Source: Lachnospiraceae bacterium
GTDB taxonomy: Bacteria > Bacillota > Clostridia > Lachnospirales > Lachnospiraceae
Direction: 5' to 3'
Assembly (NCBI GenBank): GCA_910576385.1
Contig: CAJTIR010000007.1
Span: forward strand, 92,218-156,217
Length of the DNA stretch: 64,000 nt
Positions 26,885-35,875 of this stretch are shown in pieces. Position 1 is the first letter of the stretch. The number at the start of each line of letters is the position of its first letter. The position numbers and the translations under genes were made by a program. Under the pieces are notes generated by a model, which saw only the letters and a list, made by a program, of their open reading frames with translations, did no database searches and was not told where the DNA came from.

Positions 26885-28159
26885 ATGTTACTTCTCATTC
26901 AGAATGGAACTGTAATCAATCCGGGAGATCAGACTGAGTCAAAAGCAGATGTGCTTGTGGAAGATGGAAAAATAAAGAAGATTGCTCCCAAACAGAAAGT
27001 AAAAGCAGACCGAGTGATTGATGCTGAGGGCTGCTATGTAATGCCAGGATTTATCGATATGCATGTACACTTGCGTGATCCGGGGCAGGAGGATAAAGAG
27101 ACAGTAGAAACTGCTTCCCGGGCAGCGGTGCATGGAGGTTTTACTACGATTGTGGCAATGCCGAACACGAAGCCAGCGGTAGATAATTCTGATGTGGTAT
27201 ATTATGTCCGCAACAAGGCAAAAGATGTGGGACTCGTCCATGTATTACAGACAGGTGCGGTGACGAAAGGACAGAGAGGGGAAGAATTGTCCGATATTGA
27301 AAGTATGGTGGAGGCAGGGATTCCTGCCATCAGTGAAGATGGAAAAACGGTGATGAACGCCCAATTATATCGTGAGGCGATGGCACTTGCTGTGAAATAT
27401 GATATTCCGGTACTTGCACATTGTGAAGATGCCACTATGGTACAGGGGGGCGTAGTGAATGCAGATCAGACGATGGAAAAGACAAAATTTGCCGGCATCA
27501 GCAATTCTGTAGAAGACGTCATTGTAGCTCGTGATATTATGCTGGCCAAAGATACGGGCGCGGCGCTGCATTTGTGTCATTGTTCCACAAAGGACAGTGT
27601 GCGTATGGTAGAGCTTGCAAAGCAGGAAGGAATTCGTGTGACCGCCGAGGTATGTCCGCATCATTTTATTCTGACCAGTGAGGATATTCCTGGAGATGAT
27701 GCCAATTATAAAATGAATCCGCCTCTGAGAACGAAAGCGGATGTAGAGGCATTGAAGAAGGGTCTGAAAGCGGATGTGATTGATGTAATTGCGACTGATC
27801 ATGCGCCCCATACTGCGATTGAGAAAGGACTTGGTATTAAGAAAGCGCCATTTGGCATTGTCGGGTTGGAGACCGCGGCAGCGCTTACCATGACAGAGCT
27901 GGTGGACAAGGGTTATCTGACGATTATGCAGATGGCAGAGAAGATGAGTTATAATCCAGCTAAAATTCTTGATCTGGATAAAGGTGTTGTAGAGGAAGGA
28001 AAGCCTGCAGACTTGGTGGTCTTTGATCCTAAGAAGCAATATGTAATTGACCCGGCAGAATTTTACTCTAAGGGTAAGAATACTCCGTTTGCGGGGAAAA
28101 AGGTCAAAGGAATGGTAATGGCAACTGTCATGGATGGCAGAGTTGTATATGAGAGATAG
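26885..28159 (+). CDS. pyrC: Dihydroorotase
   Basis: 424 residues of the amidohydrolase fold. GFIDMHVHLRDPGQEDKET carries the HxH zinc ligands and substrate Arg. AHCEDA, HLCHCSTKDSV and ATDHAPH give further ligands and the catalytic Asp. It catalyses the reversible cyclisation of carbamoyl-aspartate to dihydroorotate, step three of UMP synthesis. First gene of pyrC-pyrF-pyrK-pyrD. AGAAAGGA lies before the ATG. No carbamoyl phosphate synthase or pyrB lies in the window. Confidence 0.95.
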   Translation: MLLLIQNGTVINPGDQTESKADVLVEDGKIKKIAPKQKVKADRVIDAEGCYVMPGFIDMHVHLRDPGQEDKETVETASRAAVHGGFTTIVAMPNTKPAVDNSDVVYYVRNKAKDVGLVHVLQTGAVTKGQRGEELSDIESMVEAGIPAISEDGKTVMNAQLYREAMALAVKYDIPVLAHCEDATMVQGGVVNADQTMEKTKFAGISNSVEDVIVARDIMLAKDTGAALHLCHCSTKDSVRMVELAKQEGIRVTAEVCPHHFILTSEDIPGDDANYKMNPPLRTKADVEALKKGLKADVIDVIATDHAPHTAIEKGLGIKKAPFGIVGLETAAALTMTELVDKGYLTIMQMAEKMSYNPAKILDLDKGVVEEGKPADLVVFDPKKQYVIDPAEFYSKGKNTPFAGKKVKGMVMATVMDGRVVYER

Positions 28160-28172
28160 AGAGGACATTGTA

Positions 28173-29102
28173 ATGATCAATAAACTGGTGGAAAAAATTC
28201 AGAAAACACATGCTCCTATTGTTGTAGGGCTTGACCCGATGATGAATTATATACCGGATCATATTCAGAAAAAGGCATTTGCAGAATATGGTGAGACGCT
28301 GGAAGGTGCAGCGGAGGCAATTTGGCAGTTTAATAAGGAGATTGTAGATCATACTTGTGATCTGATTCCGGCAGTAAAACCTCAGATTGCCATGTATGAA
28401 CAATTTGGCATTCCTGGTCTGCAGGCTTTTAAGAAGACAGTGGACTACTGCCATCAAAAAGATTTGGTGGTAATTGGCGATATCAAGCGGGGCGATATTG
28501 GTTCCACTTCCGCGGCTTATGCCACAGGTCATATTGGTGACGTCACTGTGGGCGGTCAGACATATACGCCATTCGGGGAAGATTTTGTGACAGTGAATCC
28601 ATATCTGGGTTCCGATGGCGTGCAGCCTTTTATAGATGTCTGTAAAGAACAAAAGAAGGGGTTATTTATTTTGGTAAAAACCTCTAATCCTTCCAGCGGC
28701 GAATTTCAGGACAAGCTTGTAGATGGAAAGCCCTTATATGAGCTGGTTGGTGAAAAAGTAGCACAGTGGGGCGCAGATTGTATGGGAAATCAGTATAGTT
28801 ATATCGGGGCTGTGGTAGGAGCAACTTATCCAGAAATGGGTAAAGTGCTGCGCAAAATTATGCCGAAAAGTTTTATTTTAGTGCCAGGATATGGAGCACA
28901 AGGGGGAAAGGGTGCAGATTTGGTACATTTTTTTGATACAGATGGATTGGGAGCGATTGTAAATTCTTCCCGGGGCATTATTGCAGCATATAAACAAGAG
29001 GAATATACAAAGTTTGGCGAGGAACATTTTGGAGAGGCATCCAGAGCCGCTGTGGAAGCAATGATAGCGGATATTGATGGGGCATTGCAGGCAGTAAAAT
29101 AA
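28173..29102 (+). CDS. pyrF: Orotidine 5'-phosphate decarboxylase
   Basis: The start is MINKLVEKIQKTH, seven bases after AGAGAGGA; a frame beginning at 28134 would overlap pyrC and has no site. The protein is the long type (309 residues) with VVGLDPMMNYIP, the catalytic VIGDIKRGDIGST (DxKxxD) and LVPGYGAQG. It decarboxylates OMP to UMP. It is the second gene of the operon, 13 bp after pyrC. Confidence 0.95.
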   Translation: MINKLVEKIQKTHAPIVVGLDPMMNYIPDHIQKKAFAEYGETLEGAAEAIWQFNKEIVDHTCDLIPAVKPQIAMYEQFGIPGLQAFKKTVDYCHQKDLVVIGDIKRGDIGSTSAAYATGHIGDVTVGGQTYTPFGEDFVTVNPYLGSDGVQPFIDVCKEQKKGLFILVKTSNPSSGEFQDKLVDGKPLYELVGEKVAQWGADCMGNQYSYIGAVVGATYPEMGKVLRKIMPKSFILVPGYGAQGGKGADLVHFFDTDGLGAIVNSSRGIIAAYKQEEYTKFGEEHFGEASRAAVEAMIADIDGALQAVK

Positions 29103-29125
29103 TACAGAGCAGTTAGGAGAGGAAT

Positions 29126-29893
29126 ATGGCGGAAAAGTATAAAGAGCAGGCAGTGATTATCCGGCAGGAAGAGATTTCCTATGGGGTTTACAGTATGTGG
29201 CTGAAAACAGAGCAGGTTGCAGGTCAGGCAAAACCAGGACAGTTTGTATCGGTTTATTGTCATGAGGGCAGCCGGCTGCTGCCGCGGCCCATCAGTATCT
29301 GTGAGATTGACAGGGAGGATCGAGCCATTCGGATTGTATATCGCGTGGTAGGCAAGGGCACAGAGGAATTATCCCAGATGCGCACAGGGAGGTGTCTTGA
29401 TATAGTAGGACCTCTGGGCAATGGATTTCCTTTGAAAGACAAAAAAGCATTTTTGATTGGAGGCGGCATTGGTATTCCACCGTTGCTGGAACTTGCCAAA
29501 GAATTGAAATCAGAAAAACAGATGGTACTTGGATATCGGGATTCCATGTTTTTACAGGAGGAATTTAAAAAGCAGGGAAGCTTGTATGTGGCGACAGAGG
29601 ATGGGAGTTATGGTACAGATGGGAATGTGCTTGACGCCATCCGAGAGAATGGATTGAATGCAGAGATTATCTATGCATGTGGTCCTATGCCCATGCTTCG
29701 AGCTGTAAAAGCATATGCGAAGGAAAGAGGAATTGAGTGCTGGCTTTCTTTGGAGGAGCGCATGGCTTGCGGCATAGGCGCTTGTCTGGGCTGTGTCTGT
29801 AAGTCCAAGGAGAGAGACAGCCATACCAATGTAAATAATAAACGAATCTGTAAGGAAGGTCCGGTATTTCGTGCAGAGGAGGTGGAGTTTTGA
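29126..29893 (+). CDS. pyrK: Dihydroorotate dehydrogenase B electron transfer subunit
   Basis: 255 residues. An FAD-binding barrel has LLPRPISICEID. An NAD-binding part has LIGGGIGIPPLLELAKEL and YACGPMPML. The [2Fe-2S] ligands lie in SLEERMACGIGACLGCVCKS. It passes electrons from the PyrD flavin to NAD+. Its stop overlaps the start of pyrD (TGATG), as expected for subunits of one complex. Confidence 0.95.
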   Translation: MAEKYKEQAVIIRQEEISYGVYSMWLKTEQVAGQAKPGQFVSVYCHEGSRLLPRPISICEIDREDRAIRIVYRVVGKGTEELSQMRTGRCLDIVGPLGNGFPLKDKKAFLIGGGIGIPPLLELAKELKSEKQMVLGYRDSMFLQEEFKKQGSLYVATEDGSYGTDGNVLDAIRENGLNAEIIYACGPMPMLRAVKAYAKERGIECWLSLEERMACGIGACLGCVCKSKERDSHTNVNNKRICKEGPVFRAEEVEF

Positions 29894-30795
29894 TGAATAC
29901 GAAAGTAAACCTTGCAGGTGTGACATTAAAAAACCCAGTGATGACGGCATCTGGCACTTTTGGCTCTGGTGCAGAATTTGCAGAATTTGCAGATTTAAAT
30001 CAATTGGGAGCGGTAGTCACAAAGGGAGTTGCCAATGTACCCTGGGAGGGAAATCCCACCCCCAGAATTGCAGAAACCTATGGCGGTATGTTGAATGCAG
30101 TGGGGCTGCAGAATCCAGGCATTGATCTGTTTGTGGAGCGGGATATCCCATTTCTGACAAAATATGATACCAAGATCATTGTCAATGTCTGTGGCAGAAC
30201 CACAGAGGATTACTGTGAGGTGGTCAGACGCCTGGCGAACCAACCGATTGATTTATTGGAAATCAATATTTCTTGTCCAAATGTGGAGGAAGGCGGTATT
30301 GCCTTTGGACAGAATCCCAAATCGGTGGAGACAATTACCAGAGAAGTCAAAAAATATGCAAAGCAGCCAGTAATTATGAAACTCAGCCCCAATGTTACAG
30401 ATATTACTGAGATAGCAAAAGCTGCGGAAGCGGGAGGGGCGGACGCTCTTTCTTTGATCAACACGATTACAGGAATGAAAATTGATATTCATCGCAGGAC
30501 ATTTGCCCTTGCCAATAAAACAGGGGGATTATCCGGCCCTGCGATTCATCCAGTGGCAGTGCGAATGGTTTATCAGACAGCACAAGCAGTGAATATTCCC
30601 ATTATTGGTATGGGAGGAATACTTACCGCGGAAGATGCAGTGGAAATGATTCTGGCTGGAGCAACCGCTATTTCTGTAGGGACAGCCAATTTTCGCAATC
30701 CGGCAGTTACTATGGAGATTGTGGAAGGGATTCGCGATTATATGGAACAGTATGGGGTCAATGATATTCAGGAATTGATTGGAGCAGTGAAATAG
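29893..30795 (+). CDS. pyrD: Dihydroorotate dehydrogenase, class 1B catalytic subunit
   Basis: The start is MNTKVNLAGVTLKNPVMTASG, with GGAGGTGGAG upstream in the pyrK end; the TTG just before is not needed. FMN-site motifs are MTASGTFGSG, TKGV, NISCPNVEEGG (with the class 1 active-site Cys) and IIGMGGILTAEDA. Class 1B is supported by the adjacent pyrK. It oxidises dihydroorotate to orotate in the cytoplasm. Last gene of the four-gene run. Confidence 0.95.
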   Translation: MNTKVNLAGVTLKNPVMTASGTFGSGAEFAEFADLNQLGAVVTKGVANVPWEGNPTPRIAETYGGMLNAVGLQNPGIDLFVERDIPFLTKYDTKIIVNVCGRTTEDYCEVVRRLANQPIDLLEINISCPNVEEGGIAFGQNPKSVETITREVKKYAKQPVIMKLSPNVTDITEIAKAAEAGGADALSLINTITGMKIDIHRRTFALANKTGGLSGPAIHPVAVRMVYQTAQAVNIPIIGMGGILTAEDAVEMILAGATAISVGTANFRNPAVTMEIVEGIRDYMEQYGVNDIQELIGAVK

Positions 30796-30844
30796 AGCAA
30801 GAATATTTGACAATCAGTAGGTGTAACAAAAAGTAGCTCATAGA

Positions 30845-30948
30845 GGGGCTGTTGCAAAATAGCTGGTATATGCAAAATATGGCATTTAGAACGCAAGAAT
30901 CTTATCCATATATTGTATATAAGCTTCATTTTGCAGCAGCCCCTTTTT
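30845..30948. mobile_element. MITE-like element or terminator with IS1182-like ends
   Basis: GGGGCTGTTGCAAAAT at 30845 and ATTTTGCAGCAGCCCC at 30928-30943 are inverted repeats with one mismatch, enclosing about 67 bp without coding potential. The same arm occurs at 2108 beside the degenerate IS1182 gene. TTTTT follows the right arm, so it could also terminate the pyr operon transcript. Confidence 0.6.
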
Positions 30949-31076
30949 ATATTTTAATAAAAGAAAATATACGAATCATACATTCTAACCGCGGCCTAAT
31001 GAAGATAAAAGACAAACAGAAATAGTTGAATATAGATAAGAAATATGATAAAATTGGAAAAGATATTTGATAGTTT

Positions 31077-31128
31077 GTAACTATTTAGAACCTCAGAAAA
31101 ATGGGAAGTCAGGATCTGCAAATTTATT
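31077..31128. repeat. Dispersed palindromic repeat, partial copy 2
   Basis: GTAACTATTTAGAACCTCAG ... GGGAAGTCAGGA ... CAAATTTATT matches the reversed right half of copy 1 (25922-26094), then stops abruptly where the sequence shared with 13429 begins. Confidence 0.65.
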
Positions 31129-31129
31129 G

Positions 31130-31206
31130 CCGCGAGCATTGTACCGACAAGAAACTTAGGAAAATAGCCATGTTAAGTACCCTCTGGGTATACATGGATA
31201 TTTGAC
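31130..31206. repeat. Second copy of the 13429-type repeat, upstream of pyrE
   Basis: It shares GCGAGCA.TGTACCG, ACTTAG.AAA, AGCC.TGTT and CATGGATATTTGAC with 13429-13487. The remaining 31207-31328 leader has no recognised regulator; no PyrR-type attenuator was seen. Confidence 0.55.
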
Positions 31207-31328
31207 AGCGCTATACGCCGGCGGCGCATTTAAGCATGGACTAAAATGAAGTGTAGACAGCCGCGAGGGTGAATGTTCTTTGGGTGCAAGTTTGAGGTGT
31301 TCGCAGAATGAAGGAGAAAACAGAAGCT

Positions 31329-32006
31329 ATGGAGAGCTATAAAAAAGAATTTATTGAATTTATGGTAGATTGCCAAGTATTGAAATTTGGCGAATTTGTG
31401 TTAAAGAGTGGGAGAAAATCCCCCTTTTTTATGAATGCAGGGGGCTATGTGACAGGCTCTCAGCTTGCAAAGCTGGGGGAATATTACGCAAAGGCGATTC
31501 ATGAACATTATGGGGATGACTTTGATGTGTTGTTTGGTCCTGCATATAAGGGGATTCCTCTGAGTGTTGCCGCCACAATCGCATACAGTAAGTTATATGG
31601 TAAGGAGATCCGTTACTGTTCCAATCGTAAAGAAGTGAAGGATCATGGAGATACTGGAATCTTACTGGGAAGCAAACTTAAAGATGGAGATAGAGTGGTA
31701 ATTATTGAGGATGTTACTACTTCTGGCAAATCTATGGAGGAGACGGTTCCTATTATTCGTGCGCAGGCAGATATTGAGATCAAGGGTTTGATGGTATCTC
31801 TCAATCGCATGGAGCGCGGCAAAGGTCAGAAGAGCGCTTTGGAGGAGATTAAAGAATTGTATGGCTTTGATGCAAACGCTATTGTTACAATGGCAGATGT
31901 AGTGGAATATTTGTATAATAAACCATATAAGGGAAATATATATATTAATGAGGAAATGAAAGTGGCAATTGATAACTATTATGCCCAGTATGGTGCAAAG
32001 TCATAA
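31329..32006 (+). CDS. pyrE: Orotate phosphoribosyltransferase
   Basis: The start is placed at MESYKKEFIEFMVD because AAGGAG lies 12 bases upstream; the ATG at 31308 would precede that site. LKSGRKSPFFMNAG, the conserved loop GKEIRYCSNRKEVKDHGD and the PRPP motif VVIIEDVTTSGKS are present. It joins orotate and PRPP to give OMP. It stands apart from the other pyr genes by 530 bp holding a MITE-like element and repeats, so it has its own promoter or depends on read-through. Confidence 0.93.
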   Translation: MESYKKEFIEFMVDCQVLKFGEFVLKSGRKSPFFMNAGGYVTGSQLAKLGEYYAKAIHEHYGDDFDVLFGPAYKGIPLSVAATIAYSKLYGKEIRYCSNRKEVKDHGDTGILLGSKLKDGDRVVIIEDVTTSGKSMEETVPIIRAQADIEIKGLMVSLNRMERGKGQKSALEEIKELYGFDANAIVTMADVVEYLYNKPYKGNIYINEEMKVAIDNYYAQYGAKS

Positions 32007-32025
32007 TGATGTTAGGAGCTTTGAT

Positions 32026-32178
32026 ATGAATGAGAAAGTGTATAAGACTATGAGCATAGCAGGAGCTGGAAATATAGCCATCGGCATTGTAATGGTACTC
32101 AGTGGCATTACATGTGGGATTCTTGCTATTGTCAGTGGTGCAAAAATGTTGAAAAGGAAATCAGATATTATTTTTTAG
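32026..32178 (+). CDS. Small membrane protein (50 aa)
   Basis: The start is the ATG giving MNEKVYKTMSIAGAGNIAIG, seven bases after AGGAG; the longer frame reads back into pyrE. The product is one or two hydrophobic helices (AGAGNIAIGIVMVLSGITCGILAIVSG) ending in KMLKRKSDIIF. I recognise no named family. It is cotranscribed with pyrE (20 bp gap) and the VanZ-like gene. Confidence 0.65.
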   Translation: MNEKVYKTMSIAGAGNIAIGIVMVLSGITCGILAIVSGAKMLKRKSDIIF

Positions 32179-32189
32179 GGATTGAAAAA

Positions 32190-32657
32190 TTGAAAAAAGA
32201 TTATAGAAGGATACTCCGGATATGCAGTAAAGCCATGTTCGGAGTCTATATTATTTGTTTGATATATTTTCTGTTTTTTGCAGAGAGTATGGGGCGCACC
32301 TTTGAGAGCAGATCCTACCACTATAACTTGGAACTGTTTAAGGAGATTCGGCGTTTTATCGAATATCGTCATGTTCTTGGGACAAAGGCGGTGCTCTTAA
32401 ATCTTGTGGGAAATATTGTGGCTTTTCTGCCATTTGGCTTTTTTCTGCCCATCCTACATCCCAAGTGCAGATCCTTTTTGTACACTGTATTTTTCAGTTT
32501 TGAATTCAGTCTCATGGTGGAGACGATTCAACTGGTGTCTAAGGTGGGCAGTTTTGATGTTGACGATCTTCTTTTAAATACCATTGGCGGCGCCCTGGGA
32601 TGTCTGATTTTTTACTGGATGAATCGGATAAGGAGAACATATGAGACGAAGAAATAG
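32190..32657 (+). CDS. VanZ family membrane protein
   Basis: The frame is open from 32112, but a start at TTG 32190 (LKKDYRRILRICSK), nine bases after AGGG, avoids a long overlap with the previous gene. About four membrane segments. The hallmarks are LLNLVGNIVAFLPFGFFLP and VETIQLVSKVGSFDVDDLLLNTIGGALG, the VanZ/YoaI signature. VanZ-like proteins are linked to low-level teicoplanin or lipoglycopeptide tolerance in enterococci; most homologues are uncharacterised. Start uncertain. Confidence 0.8.
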   Translation: MKKDYRRILRICSKAMFGVYIICLIYFLFFAESMGRTFESRSYHYNLELFKEIRRFIEYRHVLGTKAVLLNLVGNIVAFLPFGFFLPILHPKCRSFLYTVFFSFEFSLMVETIQLVSKVGSFDVDDLLLNTIGGALGCLIFYWMNRIRRTYETKK

Positions 32658-32958
32658 TTATAAATTTGCAGATAAAAAGCATTCCAAGCGGGGAAAAATT
32701 TCCCTCAGTCTTGCAGTGCTGTCACTGATGGCCGCAATTGGGATGGTGACGCTTTCCATACAAAATGCCGGAAATGCCAGTGTCTATATTGGCAGTGCGG
32801 GGCTGTTAGCCCTGATGCTTACTGTGGTGTCATTTGTGATGGGGCTCTCTAGTCTATTGGAAGAGAGTTACAAGTTGTTTCCAGTCCTGGGAAGCATCTG
32901 TTCAGGAGTGATGCTGGCAGGATGGGTGGCAGTCTATGTATTAGGATTTTATGTATAA
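32641..32958 (+). CDS. Small membrane protein, DUF6142-like
   Basis: 105 residues, overlapping the VanZ gene by 17 bases. A basic N-terminus (MRRRNSYKFADKKHSKRG) precedes three membrane helices (LSLAVLSLMAAIGMVTLSI, GSAGLLALMLTVVSFVMGL, LGSICSGVMLAGWVAVYVLG). It resembles short Lachnospiraceae proteins annotated DUF6142; function unknown. The next gene follows after 16 bp. Confidence 0.65.
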   Translation: MRRRNSYKFADKKHSKRGKISLSLAVLSLMAAIGMVTLSIQNAGNASVYIGSAGLLALMLTVVSFVMGLSSLLEESYKLFPVLGSICSGVMLAGWVAVYVLGFYV

Positions 32959-32974
32959 AAAACGAGGTTGAAAA

Positions 32975-35044
32975 ATGGGATATCAAGATTTTTGGCAGCC
33001 TTACCGCAGGGAAGTGGAGGAGCGTTTTCCTTTAATGGTAGAACGGCTGGAACAAATAGGGATAGAGGAGACGGTGGCTGTTCCTTTCCGGTCATATTTC
33101 CGGCATACAGCATCGTTTTTGTTAAATTTATGTAGGTTAGAGGAGAAAATCTATGCTGGGGAATGGGAGAACAAAGACCTGCAGGATATGAGCACAGAAA
33201 ATCAGGTATTATATAAAGAAATATTGCCGCAACATTACGCAGAGAGTTATGGCAATCCTGCCTATGCCACAGCACAGATGGGGGATGTCTTTGGCAAGCT
33301 TTTCGGAATGCTTTATGCTGACATTCGTTCTCTGATTCCCTATGCTTTTGAGGGGCGGAATTTTGAACTGACAATATTTGGAGAGCTGCTGGTAGAAATT
33401 TATAATTGTTTTGAACAGGAAGCTTTGCCACAAGAAGAAGAGATTCAACAGATTATCTACTGGTTTTATCATGACTATGGAGAGATTTTTACAGAGATTA
33501 GCGTGATGGCCCAGAGTAGTCCAGAACTAGATTTTTATATAAAAATAATTATGGACAGCGATCTATCCGATCTGCGGTATTTATATCGTTATGGCCTCTA
33601 TATCAGCGACAATGAGATCAAAGTTGCAGAATATTTAAATCAGATGCCTGAGGAGGAGATTCAGGCAATGGCAGATACCTATACCGAGGGGTATCGGATT
33701 GGATTTGAAGTGACTGGTAAGGATTTATCAAAAAAGAAATATGTCGATCTGCGATATCCAGTTGGATTTGAGCGGATGATGCGAGCGGCAGTCAATAATT
33801 TCAGGAAGATGGGCTTAGAGCCAGTGGTTTCCAGGGTCAGTGAAAATTCTTTTTCTGGTCGGGGCAATGGCAGCCGTGCTGTGGAGAGTACGCGGCCAAA
33901 TCGTCAATATGAATATGATCACAGAGCGGATAAAGCAGTTTATCTGGACAAGGCCTTAGTGGAGCGTCGTCTGGAGGTCTTAAAAACAGCATATGAAAGT
34001 CGCAGGAAGGCAGCGGCTCTGTATGCAGGACCCGCTGTGGTGGAAACCTTTGGGGAAGAGGGATTTGAACCTGAGAGTTGTCCGTATGCCTGTCAATTTA
34101 GCGAAAAACAGCAGAAGTTAAACGTTTATGCCGCTAATCAATCTATGCAGATTACCAATACCTATATAAAGGGTGAGGAGCGCAGCTTTACCATCATAGC
34201 TTATCCAATTCCTGAGATTGGGCCTAATTTTAAAGAAATTTTTGCTAAGACGGTAGAGATCAATACTTTAGATTATAAGCTGTACCGAGATATGCAGCAG
34301 AAAATGATTGATGTGCTCGATCAGGGGGAATTTGTTCATATCACCGGAAAGGGTGATAATACTACTGATTTACTGGTGGCGCTCTATCCCTTAAAAGATC
34401 CAGACAAAGAGACTATCTTTGAAAATTGTGTGGCAGATGTCAATATTCCAGTGGGAGAAGTTTTTACTTCGCCTGTGCTCAAAGGGACGAATGGACGTCT
34501 CCATGTAACTCAGGTATATCTGAATGGCTTGAAATACCTGGATTTGGAACTTGATTTTGTGGATGGCATGATTCATCATTATTCCTGTAAAAATTTTGAC
34601 ACAGAACAGGAAAATCAGGCATTTTTAAAGGAAAATCTTCTCAAACATCATCAGACGCTGCCGTTGGGAGAGTTTGCCATTGGAACCAATACCGCGGCAT
34701 ATAAGATGGGGATTGAGTATCAGATACAGGAAAAACTTCCAATTTTGATTGCAGAGAAAACAGGGCCGCATTTTGCGGTGGGAGATACTTGTTATAGTTT
34801 GGCAGAAGATACACCAGTATTTAATCCTGACGGCAAAGAGATTGTGGCCAGAGAAAATGAGATTTCCAGGCTTCGTAAGGATGAGCCGCAGAAAGCATAT
34901 TTTAATTGTCATACGGATATCACAATCCCTTATGATGAATTAGATCAGATTACCGTATTAAAGCATGATGGAAGCCATGCAGATATTATTCGGGATGGCA
35001 AATTTGTAGTGCCAGGAACAGAAATGTTAAACCAATATTTGTAA
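32975..35044 (+). CDS. M29-like aminopeptidase with N-terminal extension
   Basis: 689 residues. The C-terminal half carries the pattern of M29 (aminopeptidase T/AmpS) peptidases: ITGKGDNTTDLLVAL, NIPVGEVFTSPV, LGEFAIGTNTAAY, LPILIAEKTGPHFAVGDTCYS and CHTDITIPYDELD, with the metal ligands Glu, His, Tyr, His and Asp among them. The N-terminal 280 residues form a helical domain peculiar to this group. It is predicted to be a cytoplasmic metallo-exopeptidase. The stop codon TAA lies inside the first bases of a dispersed repeat (GTAACTATA). Confidence 0.75.
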   Translation: MGYQDFWQPYRREVEERFPLMVERLEQIGIEETVAVPFRSYFRHTASFLLNLCRLEEKIYAGEWENKDLQDMSTENQVLYKEILPQHYAESYGNPAYATAQMGDVFGKLFGMLYADIRSLIPYAFEGRNFELTIFGELLVEIYNCFEQEALPQEEEIQQIIYWFYHDYGEIFTEISVMAQSSPELDFYIKIIMDSDLSDLRYLYRYGLYISDNEIKVAEYLNQMPEEEIQAMADTYTEGYRIGFEVTGKDLSKKKYVDLRYPVGFERMMRAAVNNFRKMGLEPVVSRVSENSFSGRGNGSRAVESTRPNRQYEYDHRADKAVYLDKALVERRLEVLKTAYESRRKAAALYAGPAVVETFGEEGFEPESCPYACQFSEKQQKLNVYAANQSMQITNTYIKGEERSFTIIAYPIPEIGPNFKEIFAKTVEINTLDYKLYRDMQQKMIDVLDQGEFVHITGKGDNTTDLLVALYPLKDPDKETIFENCVADVNIPVGEVFTSPVLKGTNGRLHVTQVYLNGLKYLDLELDFVDGMIHHYSCKNFDTEQENQAFLKENLLKHHQTLPLGEFAIGTNTAAYKMGIEYQIQEKLPILIAEKTGPHFAVGDTCYSLAEDTPVFNPDGKEIVARENEISRLRKDEPQKAYFNCHTDITIPYDELDQITVLKHDGSHADIIRDGKFVVPGTEMLNQYL

Positions 35045-35226
35045 CTATATAGAATCTTATGAAAATAAATATTCATCTCTTTTCAAATAAATTTGAAAGG
35101 TCTGAATATCTATTCTAATGATTATATGTTAAAATAATGTAACTATTCAAAACCCCAAGCCAGCTAAGCTGTCATGTGTTTCAGCGGGGACTTGTGGTTA
35201 TCACTTTTATGGAAATGAATAGTTAC
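35041..35226. repeat. Two adjacent dispersed palindromic repeats, copies 3 and 4
   Basis: The first copy begins GTAACTATATAGAATC, overlaps the stop of the aminopeptidase gene, and contains the core TTCAAATAAATTTGAAA. The second (35139-35226) has ends GTAACTATTCAAAACCCC and GGAAATGAATAGTTAC in inverted orientation. Together they fill the gap before purE. Confidence 0.72.
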
Positions 35227-35260
35227 AAAATAACAAAAACATAGAAAAGGAGAATTTATT

Positions 35261-35761
35261 ATGGCAAAAGTAGGAATTGTTATGGGAAGTGATTCAGATA
35301 TGCCTGTTATGGCAAAGGCAGCAGATATTTTGGAGGAATTGGGTGTTGAATATGAGATGACCATTATCTCTGCCCACAGAGAGCCAGATGTATTTTTTGA
35401 ATATGCAAAATCAGCCGAAGAAAAAGGATTCCGTGTGATTATTGCAGGCGCTGGAATGGCGGCTCATCTGCCGGGCATGTGTGCGGCGATCTTTCCAATG
35501 CCAGTGATTGGGATTCCGATGCACACCACTTCTTTGGGAGGGCGTGATTCCTTATATTCTATTGTACAGATGCCATCTGGAATACCAGTTGCTACTGTGG
35601 CCATCAATGGAGGCGCTAATGCAGGATTGCTTGCTGCAAAAATCCTTGCCACCTCAGATGAAGCGCTGCTTCAGAAACTGAAAGATTATTCTGCTAAATT
35701 AAAAGAGCAGGTAGAGGCAAAGGATGCCAGGCTCAAAGAAGTTGGATATAAGAATTATTAA
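35261..35761 (+). CDS. purE: 5-(carboxyamino)imidazole ribonucleotide mutase
   Basis: 166 residues, class I PurE: MGSDSDMPVM, SAHREPDVFFEYA, IIAGAGMAAHLPGM, GIPMHTTSLGGRDSLYSIVQMPSGIPVATVAI. It moves the carboxyl group of N5-CAIR to C4, giving CAIR in purine synthesis. AAAGGAGAA precedes the ATG. purK is not adjacent. A repeat separates it from purM. Confidence 0.96.
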   Translation: MAKVGIVMGSDSDMPVMAKAADILEELGVEYEMTIISAHREPDVFFEYAKSAEEKGFRVIIAGAGMAAHLPGMCAAIFPMPVIGIPMHTTSLGGRDSLYSIVQMPSGIPVATVAINGGANAGLLAAKILATSDEALLQKLKDYSAKLKEQVEAKDARLKEVGYKNY

Positions 35762-35765
35762 TGTG

Positions 35766-35855
35766 ACATAATTATTCAGAACCCTATAGAGATATAATAT
35801 CAGATCATTCAAGTTTATTTGAAAAGGACTGAATTTCTATTCAATAAATTTTTAT
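35766..35855. repeat. Dispersed palindromic repeat, copy 5
   Basis: AATTATTCAGAACCCTATAG begins the copy, TTCAAGTTTATTTGAAAAGG is the core and CTGAATTTCTATTCAAT follows. It lies entirely between purE and purM. Confidence 0.65.
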
Positions 35856-35875
35856 AAAAAATAGGAGGAAAAGTA

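Noticed and set aside
27365..28180. Reverse-strand frame of 271 codons
   Set aside because: Antisense to pyrC; low-quality composition with many His/Cys/Arg and no site.
31207..31328. Possible PyrR attenuator before pyrE
   Set aside because: No anti-antiterminator/terminator arrangement or PyrR-binding loop was recognised.
35045..35260. Possible purine riboswitch before purE
   Set aside because: The region consists of two dispersed palindromic repeats; no conserved purine-aptamer loops were seen.
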